NCBI RefSeq assembly: GCF_028885415.1
Contig: NZ_CP118527.1
Location: 8,866,001-8,930,000, forward strand
Origin: Streptomyces coeruleorubidus
GTDB lineage: Bacteria; Actinomycetota; Actinomycetes; Streptomycetales; Streptomycetaceae
DNA: 64,000 nucleotides
Direction: 5' to 3'
Positions within the stretch are counted from its first letter, which is position 1. Each line of letters begins with the position of its first letter. Position numbers and translations under genes: made by a program. This document shows positions 25,868 through 34,521 of the stretch, piece after piece. The notes under the pieces were generated by a model, which was not told the origin of the DNA, searched no databases, and worked only from the letters and a program-made list of their open reading frames with translations.

Positions 25868-26521
25868 GTGATCACTCCTGCCCTGCCCCTGTCGCACGAG
25901 AAAAGAGAGCCCCCGGCGGAGAGGAACGAGCCCCCGGTGTCGGCCGACGAGTCGATAACCGCCTGGGCGCTGGCCGCCCGCGGCGGTGACTCCGCCGCCG
26001 TCGACCACTTCGTGCGCGCCCTGCACCGCGACGTGATCCGCTACGTCGCCCACCTGTGCGCCGATCCGCAGGCCGTGGACGACCTGGCGCAGGACACGTT
26101 CCTGCGGGCGCTCGGCAGCCTGCACCGGTTCGAGGGCCGCTCCTCGGCGCGTGCCTGGCTGCTGGCGATCGCCCGGCGTGCGGTGGCCGACAGCCTCCGG
26201 TACACCGCCGTACGCCCCCGCCGGGCCGACCTGCCCGACTGGGAGCTGGCGGTCGAGCTCGCCCAGCCGCGCGGCCTGCCCGGCTTCGACGACGGTGTGG
26301 CGCTGCTGGAGCTGCTGGCCTCACTGCCGGACGAGCGGCGCGAGGCGTTCGTGCTCACGCAGCTGCTCGGGCTGCCGTACGCGGAGGCCGCCGAGCTGAG
26401 CGACTGCCCGGTCGGCACCGTCCGCTCCCGCGTGGCCCGCGCCCGGGCGACGCTCATGGCCCTGCTCGCCGAGGCGGAGCAGCCGGCGCCGGCCGCGTCG
26501 CCGGCCCTGGCCGCGGCCTGA
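25868..26521 (+). CDS. ECF-type RNA polymerase sigma factor (SigC/SigK-like)
   Basis: A 217-residue sigma factor with only regions 2 and 4. Region 2 includes VDDLAQDTFLRALGSLHRFEG and AWLLAIARRAVADSLR; region 4 includes SLPDERREAFVLTQLLGLPY and GTVRSRVARARATL. GTG 25868 is chosen for the GAGAAGGAC ribosome site; the frame is open much further upstream, but as low-complexity sequence. No anti-sigma gene follows. It lies behind a Met-rich membrane protein and a CsoR-like operator. Mycobacterial SigC has been tied to copper supply, so a metal link is plausible but unproven. Confidence 0.9.
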   Translation: MITPALPLSHEKREPPAERNEPPVSADESITAWALAARGGDSAAVDHFVRALHRDVIRYVAHLCADPQAVDDLAQDTFLRALGSLHRFEGRSSARAWLLAIARRAVADSLRYTAVRPRRADLPDWELAVELAQPRGLPGFDDGVALLELLASLPDERREAFVLTQLLGLPYAEAAELSDCPVGTVRSRVARARATLMALLAEAEQPAPAASPALAAA

Positions 26522-26536
26522 CGCGTCCCGGCCCGC

Positions 26537-26566
26537 GGCGCCCGCCGGGTCCATCCGGCGGGCGCC
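26537..26566. terminator. Hairpin terminator between sigma factor and siderophore operon
   Basis: A perfect 12-bp stem, GGCGCCCGCCGG with its complement, and a 6-base loop (GTCCAT) separate the convergent ends of the sigma factor gene and the PLP decarboxylase gene. Confidence 0.75.
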
Positions 26567-26581
26567 GGCCGCGCGGGCGGT

Positions 26582-27796
26582 TCAAGGGGCCGGGGTGCCG
26601 TCGGACAGGAAGTGGAACCCGGGTCGGGGATGCATCAGGAAGTCGTGGTGCGAGATGTTCCACGCGTAGGCACCCGCCAGCGAGAACACCACCCGGTCCC
26701 CGGCCCTCAGCTGCGGCAGCGGAACCCGGCTCGCCAGCACGTCCTTCGGCGTGCACAGCTGCCCCGCGAGGGTCACCCGACCGCTCCTTGCCGACGGCCG
26801 TGGCCAGGGGTGCGGCCAGGTGTCCACCGGCAGGACGGAGCAGGGCTGGTCGTGTCCCTTCGTCGCCGGGGTGCGCAGATGGTGGGTGCCGCCCCGCAGG
26901 ACGGCGAACTCCTCGCCGTGGCTGTGCTTCACGTCGAGTACATCCGTGGCGTACCAGCCGCAGTACGCGGTGAGCGCCCGCCCGGGCTCGATCCGCAGCG
27001 TCAGCCCCGGGTGGGCCTCGGCGAGCCGGGCCAGGCCTTCGCCGTACGCGGCCCAGTCGAAGCGGCGCTCCGGGTCGGTGTAGTCCACGCTCATGCCGCC
27101 CCCGACGTTCACCTCCGCGATCGGCACGCCGAGTCCCGTGGCCCAGCCGACCACGCTCCCCGCGACCGCCAGCAGCTCGGCCGCTTCCGGTCCGCTCGCC
27201 AAGTGGGCGTGCACGCCGCGCGGTTCGAGCTGTGGGTACCTCCCGTCGGCGAGGGCCCGGAGCACCGGCTCGGCCCGGGCCGGGTCCATGCCGAAGGGCG
27301 TCGGCCGCCCGCCCATCGCCAGCGAGCTCCCCGCCAGTGGGCCGTCGGGCACCGGCAGGTTGACGCGCGGCAGCACCGCCACCCGCCGCCGGGGCACGAC
27401 GCGGCGTGCCAGCTCGGCCAGCACGCGCAGCTCGTGTTCGCTCTCGACGTGGAACCGCCCGACGCCCAGCTCCAGCGCGGCCGTCACCTCGTCCGGGGTC
27501 TTGCCCGGCCCGCCGAAGGCCAGCGGCCGGCCCGGCACCGCCTTGGCGACATGGGCGAGTTCACCGCCCGACGCGACCTCGTAACCGTCGACGCAGGGGT
27601 CGAGGGCGGCCAGGATCTCCGGCTCGGGGTTGGCCTTCGCCGCGTAGTACAGCTCGACCCGCCCGGGCAGCGCGGCCCGGACCCCGGCGGCGTGTGCGCG
27701 CAGCGCCGCCAGGTCGTAGACGTAGGCCGGCAGTTGCGGCGACGGCAGCGACAGGACACGGTCACGCACCGCGGGCGTCGGGTGGGGCGTGGTCAT
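26582..27796 (-). CDS. PLP-dependent amino acid decarboxylase (SbnH/diaminopimelate-decarboxylase-like)
   Basis: A 404-residue fold-type III decarboxylase. The PLP lysine is in ELYYAAKANPEP near residue 57; the phosphate-binding VNVGGGMSVDY and EPGRALTAYCGWY follow; the C-terminal barrel includes GQLCTPKDVLA. In staphyloferrin B synthesis the relative SbnH decarboxylates a citryl-amino acid intermediate. Here it is the last gene of an NIS siderophore operon, with its ATG overlapping the upstream synthetase stop, so it probably makes the diamine part or trims a citryl-conjugate. It keeps no features that fix the amino acid substrate. Confidence 0.88.
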   Translation of the reverse strand: MTTPHPTPAVRDRVLSLPSPQLPAYVYDLAALRAHAAGVRAALPGRVELYYAAKANPEPEILAALDPCVDGYEVASGGELAHVAKAVPGRPLAFGGPGKTPDEVTAALELGVGRFHVESEHELRVLAELARRVVPRRRVAVLPRVNLPVPDGPLAGSSLAMGGRPTPFGMDPARAEPVLRALADGRYPQLEPRGVHAHLASGPEAAELLAVAGSVVGWATGLGVPIAEVNVGGGMSVDYTDPERRFDWAAYGEGLARLAEAHPGLTLRIEPGRALTAYCGWYATDVLDVKHSHGEEFAVLRGGTHHLRTPATKGHDQPCSVLPVDTWPHPWPRPSARSGRVTLAGQLCTPKDVLASRVPLPQLRAGDRVVFSLAGAYAWNISHHDFLMHPRPGFHFLSDGTPAP

Positions 27797-29628
27797 CGGG
27801 AGCTCCTCTTCGCCTCGTGCAGCACGTCCTGGCCCAGCGGCGAGGGCAGCCGGACGTAACCCGCCTCGCGGTCCGCCTTGCGCTCCCAGCGGGTCAGCAG
27901 ATTGGCCTTGGCGGGCAGCGGCACCCCGGCGAGCAGGGCGGCGAGGCGGGGCGGGCAGCCGTGCCGGTCGGCGTGCGCCCGCAGTGTGTCGCGCACCCGC
28001 GCCCACAGCGCCGGCTCCGTCTCCGGATGCAGGTCGGCGAGGGCCGCGAGCAGCTCGGCGACATGGTTGACCAGCAGGCAGTACACGACCCGGTCCCAGC
28101 CGCGCCGCGCGTCGTACGTCATCGGCCCGGCCACCTCGGGCGGCAGCGCGGCCAGCGTGTCCGCGTGCTGCTCGGGCAGCAGCTTGGTGCCCTCCAGGTC
28201 CCGGAAGAGCACCTGGGCGGGCCGGCCGGCGTCGTCGACGCCGAGCAGTACGTTCTGGAGGTGGGGCTCCAGCACCAGGCCGTGGTCGAAGTAGGCGGCC
28301 AGGACGGGCGGCAGGAGCAGGTCCAGGTACGCCGACCACCAGTCGAGCACCGCCGCCGCGTCCGCTCCGGCGAGCAGGCGGGAGACCTGGGCGGCACTGG
28401 TCGGGTACTCGTCGGCGACGGCGGCCGCGAGCAGGGGAGTGGTGCCCGGCGCGAGCCGCCGGGACAGGCCCTCGCGGACGATCACGCCGAAACCCTCCAG
28501 CAGGTCGCGGTCCGGTGCGCCGCCGCGCCCGGGCAGGGCGAGCGTGCGGTAGGCGGGCTCGCGCAGCACGGCACTGCCGGGGAAGCGCCCGGCGAGACCG
28601 GACAGCACCGGGGCCAGCGCCCGCGTCAGGGCGACTGCCCCGGACAGTTCGTAACTGCTGTTCTTCCGCAGGCAGTTGGTGATCCGCACGTTCAGGCTGA
28701 ACTTCAGGAACGTCTCCCCGTCGTACAGCGTGCGCACGGACGCGGTGGCCGCGAAGGGCCGCCCGCCCGGGCCGAGGTCGAGCACGTCACCACGGTCCAG
28801 GGCGGCGCGCAGCAGCGGGTGTTCCCGGAGTGTCTCGTACTGCCAGGGGTGGGCGGGCAGCAGCCGGTAGCCGTCCGGGACGTCCGTGCGCTGCCGGTCC
28901 AGGGCGGCGGTGGCCGACGGTTCGGCGCTCTCCTGCGCGATCAGGTGCTCACGCACGGCGAGGTGCCGCAGCGGGAAGCGGGCGCCCGCTTCGGGTGCGT
29001 ACGCGGCCCAGGAACGCGGGTCGCCGGTACGGGCCTTGGGCGTGGGATGAAAGCGGTGTCCGAAGAGCAGGGACTGCTCGGAGGCGACGTAGGCGGACCG
29101 CGGGTCGTCCGGCGTGCACCGGTTCACCGGCCCGGCGGTCAGGGCCGTGTCGACGGCCGCGTGGCTGGAGGCGACCTGTTCCAGGAACTCCTCGTTGCGC
29201 ACCCCGGTGCGCAGCGACAGCTCGTCGCGCGTGTACTCGGCGAGTCGCCGCCAGTCCACGTCCGCCCAGCCGCCGTCCCGCTCCTCGCGGACCGGGCCGG
29301 TGAACCGGTGCGCGCCGAGCAGCGACGTCCGGCGCAGGGCGACCCGCAGCAGCACCCCGCGGCGGGGCAGCCGCAGCAGCAGGTGCCCGTCGGTGACGAC
29401 GGTCTGGCGCTCGGGCCCGGACACCTCGCGCAGCAGACAGTTCAGCAGGGTGTGCGCCACCACGTCGTCGGCGGTGGGCAGGGAGACCGGGGCGGCGGTG
29501 GTGCCGGGCGATTCGGTCAGCGAGGGCATGGCAGGCTCCAGCGGGGTGCGCGGGTTCGATGCGGGGACGGGATGAGTGAGGGGGACGAGGGCGGCGGCAC
29601 CGGTGCGGCTCCGGCTCCCGGTTCTCAT
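27793..29628 (-). CDS. IucA/IucC family NIS siderophore synthetase (first)
   Basis: A 611-residue NRPS-independent siderophore synthetase that adenylates a carboxylate and couples it to an amine or alcohol. ATP-site motifs are intact: PKARTGD, LLPAHPWQYETL, then KFSLNVRITNCLRKNSS, and the FhuF-like C-terminal part with LEPHLQNVLLGVDD and LFRDLEGTKLL. ATG 29628 overlaps the stop of the neighbouring synthetase (ATGA). It acts in the cytoplasm with the second synthetase, the ATP-grasp ligase and the decarboxylase. Confidence 0.93.
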   Translation of the reverse strand: MRTGSRSRTGAAALVPLTHPVPASNPRTPLEPAMPSLTESPGTTAAPVSLPTADDVVAHTLLNCLLREVSGPERQTVVTDGHLLLRLPRRGVLLRVALRRTSLLGAHRFTGPVREERDGGWADVDWRRLAEYTRDELSLRTGVRNEEFLEQVASSHAAVDTALTAGPVNRCTPDDPRSAYVASEQSLLFGHRFHPTPKARTGDPRSWAAYAPEAGARFPLRHLAVREHLIAQESAEPSATAALDRQRTDVPDGYRLLPAHPWQYETLREHPLLRAALDRGDVLDLGPGGRPFAATASVRTLYDGETFLKFSLNVRITNCLRKNSSYELSGAVALTRALAPVLSGLAGRFPGSAVLREPAYRTLALPGRGGAPDRDLLEGFGVIVREGLSRRLAPGTTPLLAAAVADEYPTSAAQVSRLLAGADAAAVLDWWSAYLDLLLPPVLAAYFDHGLVLEPHLQNVLLGVDDAGRPAQVLFRDLEGTKLLPEQHADTLAALPPEVAGPMTYDARRGWDRVVYCLLVNHVAELLAALADLHPETEPALWARVRDTLRAHADRHGCPPRLAALLAGVPLPAKANLLTRWERKADREAGYVRLPSPLGQDVLHEAKRSSR

Positions 29629-31364
29629 GACGTACTCCGGGAGGGCAGCAGGTAGTTGGGGCCGGTGGTGTAGTGCTTGTTGATGTCGGCGGCGCCCGAT
29701 CGCTGCTTGCTCAGCAGCGTCCCTGCGGTGACCATCGCCTTCACGGGCAGCTCCGGGGCGTCGAGCAGCCGGGCGCGCAGGACGTCCCCCGCCTCGCCGC
29801 CGAGCCGTGCCACGGCCTCGGCCAGCCGTTCACGCACCAGCCGCAGCAGCACCGGCAGCGGGGCGCGCCCGTGCCGGGCGAGCCCGAAGGCGTAGGCGCC
29901 CGCGCACAGATGGACGGTGATGGTGGTGAACAGGTCGGCCACCGGCCCGTCGTCCGTGCCGTGGACCCGCGCGTCGTCGAACTCCCACGCGCCGGGCAGC
30001 CGGACGCGCAGCCGCCGTGTGTTGACGCGTGGCCCGTCGTTGTCCTTGAACAGCAGCCGGAGGCTGCCCGGCCGCAGGACCAGCGAGATGTTCTGCTGGT
30101 GCGACTCCAGCGCGACGCCGTACCCGAACAGTGTGGTGTGCCAGTCGAACAGCAGGGTCAGGCAGGCGTCGAGCAGCGCGAGCGGGTCGCCGTCGTGGAA
30201 GCGGTCGGCGAGATGGTCGAGGACCAGCCGCCCGTCCGGTGCCGCGGCGAGGAGCGCCGCCATCGGCACGACGACCGTGTCCGCGAGACCGGCGGGGTAG
30301 CGGCGGCACAGCACGGCCAGCAGCTCGTGACCCGCGTGGGCGTACGTCGTCTCGTCGGCGTGCAGGATCGTGTCCCGGAAACGCGGCTCGCGGTCGACGA
30401 TCCGCTGGACCAGCCGCTGCCCGGCGGCCCCGTCGACGAGCGTGCCGGGCTTGACGGACCGCCTGTTGCGCAGCCCCAACGATGAGGTGGCCAGGGGGAG
30501 TTTGAGATGCAGCGCCGGATCGGCCGCCGTCGCCACCGTCCGCATCGACAGGGTCGGTACGACATCGAATCCGCCGTGGCCGCCGCGCTCGGCCAGTACC
30601 GCCTGCCCCCGCAGGCCGGTCGCCCGTAACGCCTCGTCGAGCGGAGGGCCGACGGTCAGCGGGTGCACCGGCAGGGCGAGGTGCGTGCGCTCCAGCCGGG
30701 GCAGACCGAGCCGCGCGGGCGTGGGCCACGACTCCGGAAGGACGCCCGTCACATGGACCAGGTCCCGGGGCACGGCGAGCCAGCGCAGCGAGAACCGCGG
30801 ATGGAACTCGGGTGCGTACGACCGTAGTTGCTCCTCCTCCAGTCCCGCCCGGCCGCGCCCGGTCGGGTACACCGGATGGTCCAGACGGGCCGCGAGCGCG
30901 TCGAAGGCCAGGCCACCGTCCAGACCCGTCCAGTACGCGGGGTCGGCCCCGTGACGGGAGGCCAGCTCCGCCGCGATGTCGTCGCCCGTGTCGGCGTGCA
31001 GCCGCAGTGTGGCCAGCGTCTGCCGGCACTCCTCGGCGAAGGCGTCGAAGCCGGCCCGGTCCTCGGGCTCGGCGAGCGCGCGCAGCGCGCCCAGCACGTC
31101 GTCGTACGACGTCAGCTCGGCGCCGTCCGACGCGCGGCGCAGGAGCGGCAGCCGCGCGGCGTACGCGCACTGGAAGCCGTCCTCGGCGACGGGCAGCAGC
31201 AGCGCGTCGTGCCCGGCGGCGCGCCGCAGCCAGGGCCCGTCCGGGCGGTGGACGAGGGTGCTCCGGGAGCGCAGTCCGACGACGTCCTCGCGCAGGAGAG
31301 CGCTCAGCACCCGGGTGAGCAGCCCGGCCGCGCAGGTGTCCGGCAGGGGCGGCAGTACGGTCAC
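29625..31364 (-). CDS. IucA/IucC family NIS siderophore synthetase (second, variant active site)
   Basis: A 579-residue relative of the previous enzyme. The start is GTG 31364, whose GTGA overlaps the ATP-grasp stop; the frame is open further but would then overlap that gene by hundreds of bases. Conserved parts include LALPVHPLTVGPPL, where the family HPWQ reads HPLT, LKLPLATSSLGLRNRRS, ESHQQNISLVLRPG, and FKDNDGPRVNTRR. The altered HPWQ suggests a different nucleotide or substrate fit. Two different NIS synthetases in one operon usually build an asymmetric or two-step citrate or dicarboxylate conjugate. Confidence 0.9.
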   Translation of the reverse strand: MTVLPPLPDTCAAGLLTRVLSALLREDVVGLRSRSTLVHRPDGPWLRRAAGHDALLLPVAEDGFQCAYAARLPLLRRASDGAELTSYDDVLGALRALAEPEDRAGFDAFAEECRQTLATLRLHADTGDDIAAELASRHGADPAYWTGLDGGLAFDALAARLDHPVYPTGRGRAGLEEEQLRSYAPEFHPRFSLRWLAVPRDLVHVTGVLPESWPTPARLGLPRLERTHLALPVHPLTVGPPLDEALRATGLRGQAVLAERGGHGGFDVVPTLSMRTVATAADPALHLKLPLATSSLGLRNRRSVKPGTLVDGAAGQRLVQRIVDREPRFRDTILHADETTYAHAGHELLAVLCRRYPAGLADTVVVPMAALLAAAPDGRLVLDHLADRFHDGDPLALLDACLTLLFDWHTTLFGYGVALESHQQNISLVLRPGSLRLLFKDNDGPRVNTRRLRVRLPGAWEFDDARVHGTDDGPVADLFTTITVHLCAGAYAFGLARHGRAPLPVLLRLVRERLAEAVARLGGEAGDVLRARLLDAPELPVKAMVTAGTLLSKQRSGAADINKHYTTGPNYLLPSRSTS

Positions 31365-32533
31365 GCCTCGATCTCCCAGCGGCAGGTGGCCAGGAAGCCG
31401 GCCGCCACACGGTCCACGGTCTCCTGGTCGGTGCCGGTGGCCCGCAGGACGCCGAGGTAGTCCCGGTTGGTGCGGTACAGCTCGTGCCGCTCGCCCACGG
31501 CCCGCAGCGGACGGTACGTCAGTCGCACACCGTCGACGGTCAGGTCGGCGGCGTCCGGGGCGTCGATCAGGGTCCCGGCCCGGTCGGCACACGGGTACTC
31601 CACGACGGCGGCGCCGTCGCGGTGAACGTCCAGCTCGGCCGGAAGCGGTTCGCCCAGGTGGGTACGGAGGACGATCTCGAACAGCGGGATGCCGAGGAGC
31701 CGGGCGAGCAGCAGGTCGCACTGGTCGCCGATGGCCCGGTAGTTGACCTCGATGATCCGCGCCCGGCCCTCGTGCACCACGAACTCGGTGTGACAGGCGC
31801 CGAACCCGACGCCGAGCGCGTCGAGTTGCCCGAGGACCTGTGCGACGACCGGCTCGGGGTGGGCCGGGACGAAAGTGAGGCGTTCCTCGACGAAGTACGG
31901 TGGCGGCGACAGCTCGGTGCGGAAGCCGCCCAGGACGTGGCGGACCCGGCCGTCGCCCAGGGTCTCCAGCGTGTACAGCTCGCCGGGGAGGTACTCCTCG
32001 ACCACCAGGGTGGTGCCGGGACGGCGGTCCAGGATCTCCTTGGCGCGGGTCACCAGGTCCTCGGGACCGCCGACGAGGACGACGTCCTCGCTGGCCACGC
32101 CCTCACGGGGCTTGACGACACACGGGTAGGGCGCGTCGAGCGGGGCCGGTTCGGTGAGTTCGGCCGACCAGGCGGTGTCCACTCCGGCGGCGGCCAGCCG
32201 GCGGCGCATCTCCGCCTTGTCCTTGCAGCGCAGGGCGGCGCGCCAGTCCTTGCCCGGCAGGCCGAAGTAGGCGGCGGCCAGGGCGGCCTGGGTCTGGAGG
32301 TGGTCGCTGTTGGTGAAGACCGCGCCGGGACGCTGACGGTCCGACATCCGTGCCACGACGGCCCGGAAGTCCCGCACGTCACACTCCAGGACCTCGATGT
32401 CCGGGCAGGTTCTCCGATGGGCGCCGGGCTGGTCGGTGAGAACGGTGACGTCCAGGCCCAGCCGGGCGGCGGCGGGCAGGAAACCCTCGGTGACGGAGTC
32501 GGTCGGGTTGAGGGCGAGAAGGTACAGGCGCAT
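31361..32533 (-). CDS. ATP-grasp ligase of the siderophore operon
   Basis: A 390-residue ATP-grasp protein. N-terminal pre-grasp domain with MRLYLLALNPTDSVTEGF; CKDKAEMRRRLAAAGVDTAW starts the ATP domain; PYPCVVKPREGVASEDVVLV is the lysine strand and glycine loop; the metal site is in FVVHEGRARIIEVNYRAIGD. Such ligases join a carboxylate, via acyl phosphate, to an amine. It is the first gene of the operon, behind the iron box, and probably makes an amide bond that the IucA/IucC enzymes do not. Confidence 0.9.
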   Translation of the reverse strand: MRLYLLALNPTDSVTEGFLPAAARLGLDVTVLTDQPGAHRRTCPDIEVLECDVRDFRAVVARMSDRQRPGAVFTNSDHLQTQAALAAAYFGLPGKDWRAALRCKDKAEMRRRLAAAGVDTAWSAELTEPAPLDAPYPCVVKPREGVASEDVVLVGGPEDLVTRAKEILDRRPGTTLVVEEYLPGELYTLETLGDGRVRHVLGGFRTELSPPPYFVEERLTFVPAHPEPVVAQVLGQLDALGVGFGACHTEFVVHEGRARIIEVNYRAIGDQCDLLLARLLGIPLFEIVLRTHLGEPLPAELDVHRDGAAVVEYPCADRAGTLIDAPDAADLTVDGVRLTYRPLRAVGERHELYRTNRDYLGVLRATGTDQETVDRVAAGFLATCRWEIEA

Positions 32534-32666
32534 GGCGGTCTTCCAGGAGGGGGCGGGGTCGGCGGCGGCCGCTCGGTCAAGGCGCGGACGGCGTGCCGCG
32601 GGACCCCTGTGACAGGGACGGCCCTTGATCGACGGACGTTCATGAGCACGCCGACGATCTTGTACC

Positions 32667-32685
32667 TTAGGTTAGCCTTACCTAT
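32667..32685. promoter_or_regulatory. Iron box (DmdR/IdeR type)
   Basis: The 19-mer TTAGGTTAGCCTTACCTAT matches the actinobacterial iron-box consensus TTAGGTTAGGCTAACCTAA at most positions and keeps the dyad. It lies between the divergent ATP-grasp operon (start 32533) and the FhuF-like gene (start 32722), so one Fe-DmdR dimer pair can shut both when iron is sufficient. Confidence 0.88.
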
Positions 32686-32721
32686 CCAACCACGGGTTGC
32701 AACTGCCCGCAGGAGTGATCG

Positions 32722-33561
32722 ATGCGCACTGTCCTGGAGTCACCGCCGGCCCTCGCCTCCGTCCTCGCCGCCGCCTACCGGCGGTTGACCGGCGTCTGTG
32801 AGGCACTGGACGTCGAGGTCGCGGACCCCTGGACGACTGCCGGTGAACACACCTTTCCGGCCGACGAACTGACGTCGAATCAGCAGGCCCTCGACGCCTT
32901 CGTGGACGCCGAGGCGACCCGCGTCCGCACGCGCTACGGCCACACCCCGCGCCCCCACGTTTCCGCCTCACGAGCCCTGCACGACTACGCCTGGTCGATC
33001 GCCCTGCTGATGAGCGGCGTGTGGTACCTGGAGCGCCGGGTGCCCCGCGTCCGGCCCCAGTCGGTGCGCCTGGACCTCGCGGCCGGGACGTACGCGATCA
33101 CGCCCGAGCCCCGCGTCGCGTGTCTGCCCGGCGACCCCGTCGCCGCGCTGCCCGGGGCGGTGACCGTCGCGGGCGAAGAGGCGCTGCGGGCCGAACTGCG
33201 CGCCGCGGTCGCCGACCACATGCGCCCGCTGCTCGCCGCCCTCGGCCCCGCCGTACGCCGCGGACCGCGCGCCCTGTGGGGCATGGTCGGCGACGATCTC
33301 GTCTCCGGGATCTGGTACCTCGGCCGCACCCTCGGCCGCGAGGACGACGCCGTACGCGCCGCCACCGCCCTGCTCCCCGAACCCGTCAGCCCCTACCCCG
33401 CCGGCGCGGACTTCCGCCTCCTGGCCGGCACCGACGGCCGCCACCACCCGACCCGCACCCGCACGGGCTGCTGCCTCTACTACGCCATCCGCCCCGACGA
33501 GGCCTGCGCCACCTGCCCCCGCACCTGCGACGCGGAACGGCTGCGCCGGCTGGAGTCCTGA
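32722..33561 (+). CDS. FhuF-like 2Fe-2S ferric-siderophore reductase
   Basis: A 279-residue protein whose C-terminus holds the FhuF iron-sulfur motif: Cys250-Cys251, Cys262 and Cys265 in GCCLYYAIRPDEACATCP (CC-x10-C-x2-C). The N-terminal ~240 residues match the family only loosely, with HVSASRALHDYAWSIALLM and SGIWYLGRTLG. FhuF proteins reduce the iron in imported ferric siderophores in the cytoplasm and so release it. ATG 32722 has AGGAG upstream. It is divergent from the siderophore biosynthesis operon under a shared iron box. Confidence 0.9.
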   Translation: MRTVLESPPALASVLAAAYRRLTGVCEALDVEVADPWTTAGEHTFPADELTSNQQALDAFVDAEATRVRTRYGHTPRPHVSASRALHDYAWSIALLMSGVWYLERRVPRVRPQSVRLDLAAGTYAITPEPRVACLPGDPVAALPGAVTVAGEEALRAELRAAVADHMRPLLAALGPAVRRGPRALWGMVGDDLVSGIWYLGRTLGREDDAVRAATALLPEPVSPYPAGADFRLLAGTDGRHHPTRTRTGCCLYYAIRPDEACATCPRTCDAERLRRLES

Positions 33562-33726
33562 CGGCCGGTCAGTCTTCGGTTGCGCCCGGCGCCACGTCTG
33601 TCGAAGGCCGTGAGCCGGTAGCTTCGGGAGCGCACCGGTGGGCCGCCGTGCTCGTGGGCCGGGTCCCCTGCCACCTGCGCGAGTACGACGATCGCCGCAT
33701 CGCGCATCGCTGAAAGGGAGAAGCCC

Positions 33727-34521
33727 GTGCCCGACCCCGGCCGCATCCGCCTGTTCAGCACGACGCTCGGCGCCGCCGGCGCCCCAGCCGTGCTGCTGGT
33801 GCACGGCTGGGGCGGGGACGGCCGTGAGTGGTCCCCGCACGCCGAGGCCCTGGCCGGACACCACCGGGTGATCGTGCCCGACCTGCGCGGGCACGGCAGG
33901 TCGCAGGTGCCGGACGAGGGCAACACACCCGCCGAGATGTCGGACGACCTGGCCGCGCTGCTCGACACCCTCGCCCCCGGGCCGGTGACGGCCGTCGGGC
34001 ACTCGATGGGCGGCCAGGTCGTCAACCTGCTCGCCGTACGGCACCCGCACCTCGTCCGCTCCGTCGTCGCCCTCGACCCCGCCCACGGCGCCCACGGCAC
34101 CGAGGTGGAGGAGATCCCCGCCCGGCTCGCGGGCTACCGGGCGAACGGCGCCCGAGCCGCGGCGGCCTTCGTCGCCGCCGCCTTCGGCCCCACCGCCCCG
34201 CTCGGGCTGCGCACGGCACACCTGCGCACCATGCTCGGCACCCCCGGCCACGTCATCGCCCAGTCCTACGCCGGCATGTACACCGACCCGGGCGCGGTCG
34301 GCGTCCGCCCGCACAGCGAGGCGTACCTGCGCCGCCGCGCCCAGCCCGCGCTCACGGTCCGGACCTCGGCGGAGGCGGCCGCCTGGGAACGGGACAACCT
34401 GACCGTGCCCGGCTCCCGCGTCGACCACTGGCCCGACAGCGGGCATTACCTGCACGAGGAGCACGTCGAGCGGACGATCCAGTTGCTGCGCGACTGGGCG
34501 GGCCGCGTCAGGCCAACGTGA
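33727..34521 (+). CDS. Alpha/beta hydrolase
   Basis: A 264-residue alpha/beta-fold hydrolase: oxyanion region LLVHGWGGDGREW, nucleophile elbow VGHSMGGQV (Ser ~ residue 99), and the final His in DSGHYLHEE. The start is GTG 33727 with AAAGGGAGAA upstream. It probably acts on an ester, lactone or carbon-carbon bond. It converges on the P450 gene and their ends overlap by 14 bp. It may be an unrelated neighbour, or a hydrolase of the amine/aromatic route that begins there. Confidence 0.88.
   Translation: MPDPGRIRLFSTTLGAAGAPAVLLVHGWGGDGREWSPHAEALAGHHRVIVPDLRGHGRSQVPDEGNTPAEMSDDLAALLDTLAPGPVTAVGHSMGGQVVNLLAVRHPHLVRSVVALDPAHGAHGTEVEEIPARLAGYRANGARAAAAFVAAAFGPTAPLGLRTAHLRTMLGTPGHVIAQSYAGMYTDPGAVGVRPHSEAYLRRRAQPALTVRTSAEAAAWERDNLTVPGSRVDHWPDSGHYLHEEHVERTIQLLRDWAGRVRPT

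Noticed and set aside
26582..28339. A 585-codon version of the PLP decarboxylase with a ~180-residue N-terminal extension
   Set aside because: The extension is Pro/Ala/Arg-rich shadow of the upstream synthetase; ATG 27796 overlaps that gene's stop in the usual ATGA manner.
27406..29655. A long plus-strand open frame (749 codons) opposite the first IucA/IucC gene
   Set aside because: It is antisense to a gene with full family motifs and intact operon coupling; high GC makes such antisense frames common. No motif or ribosome site.
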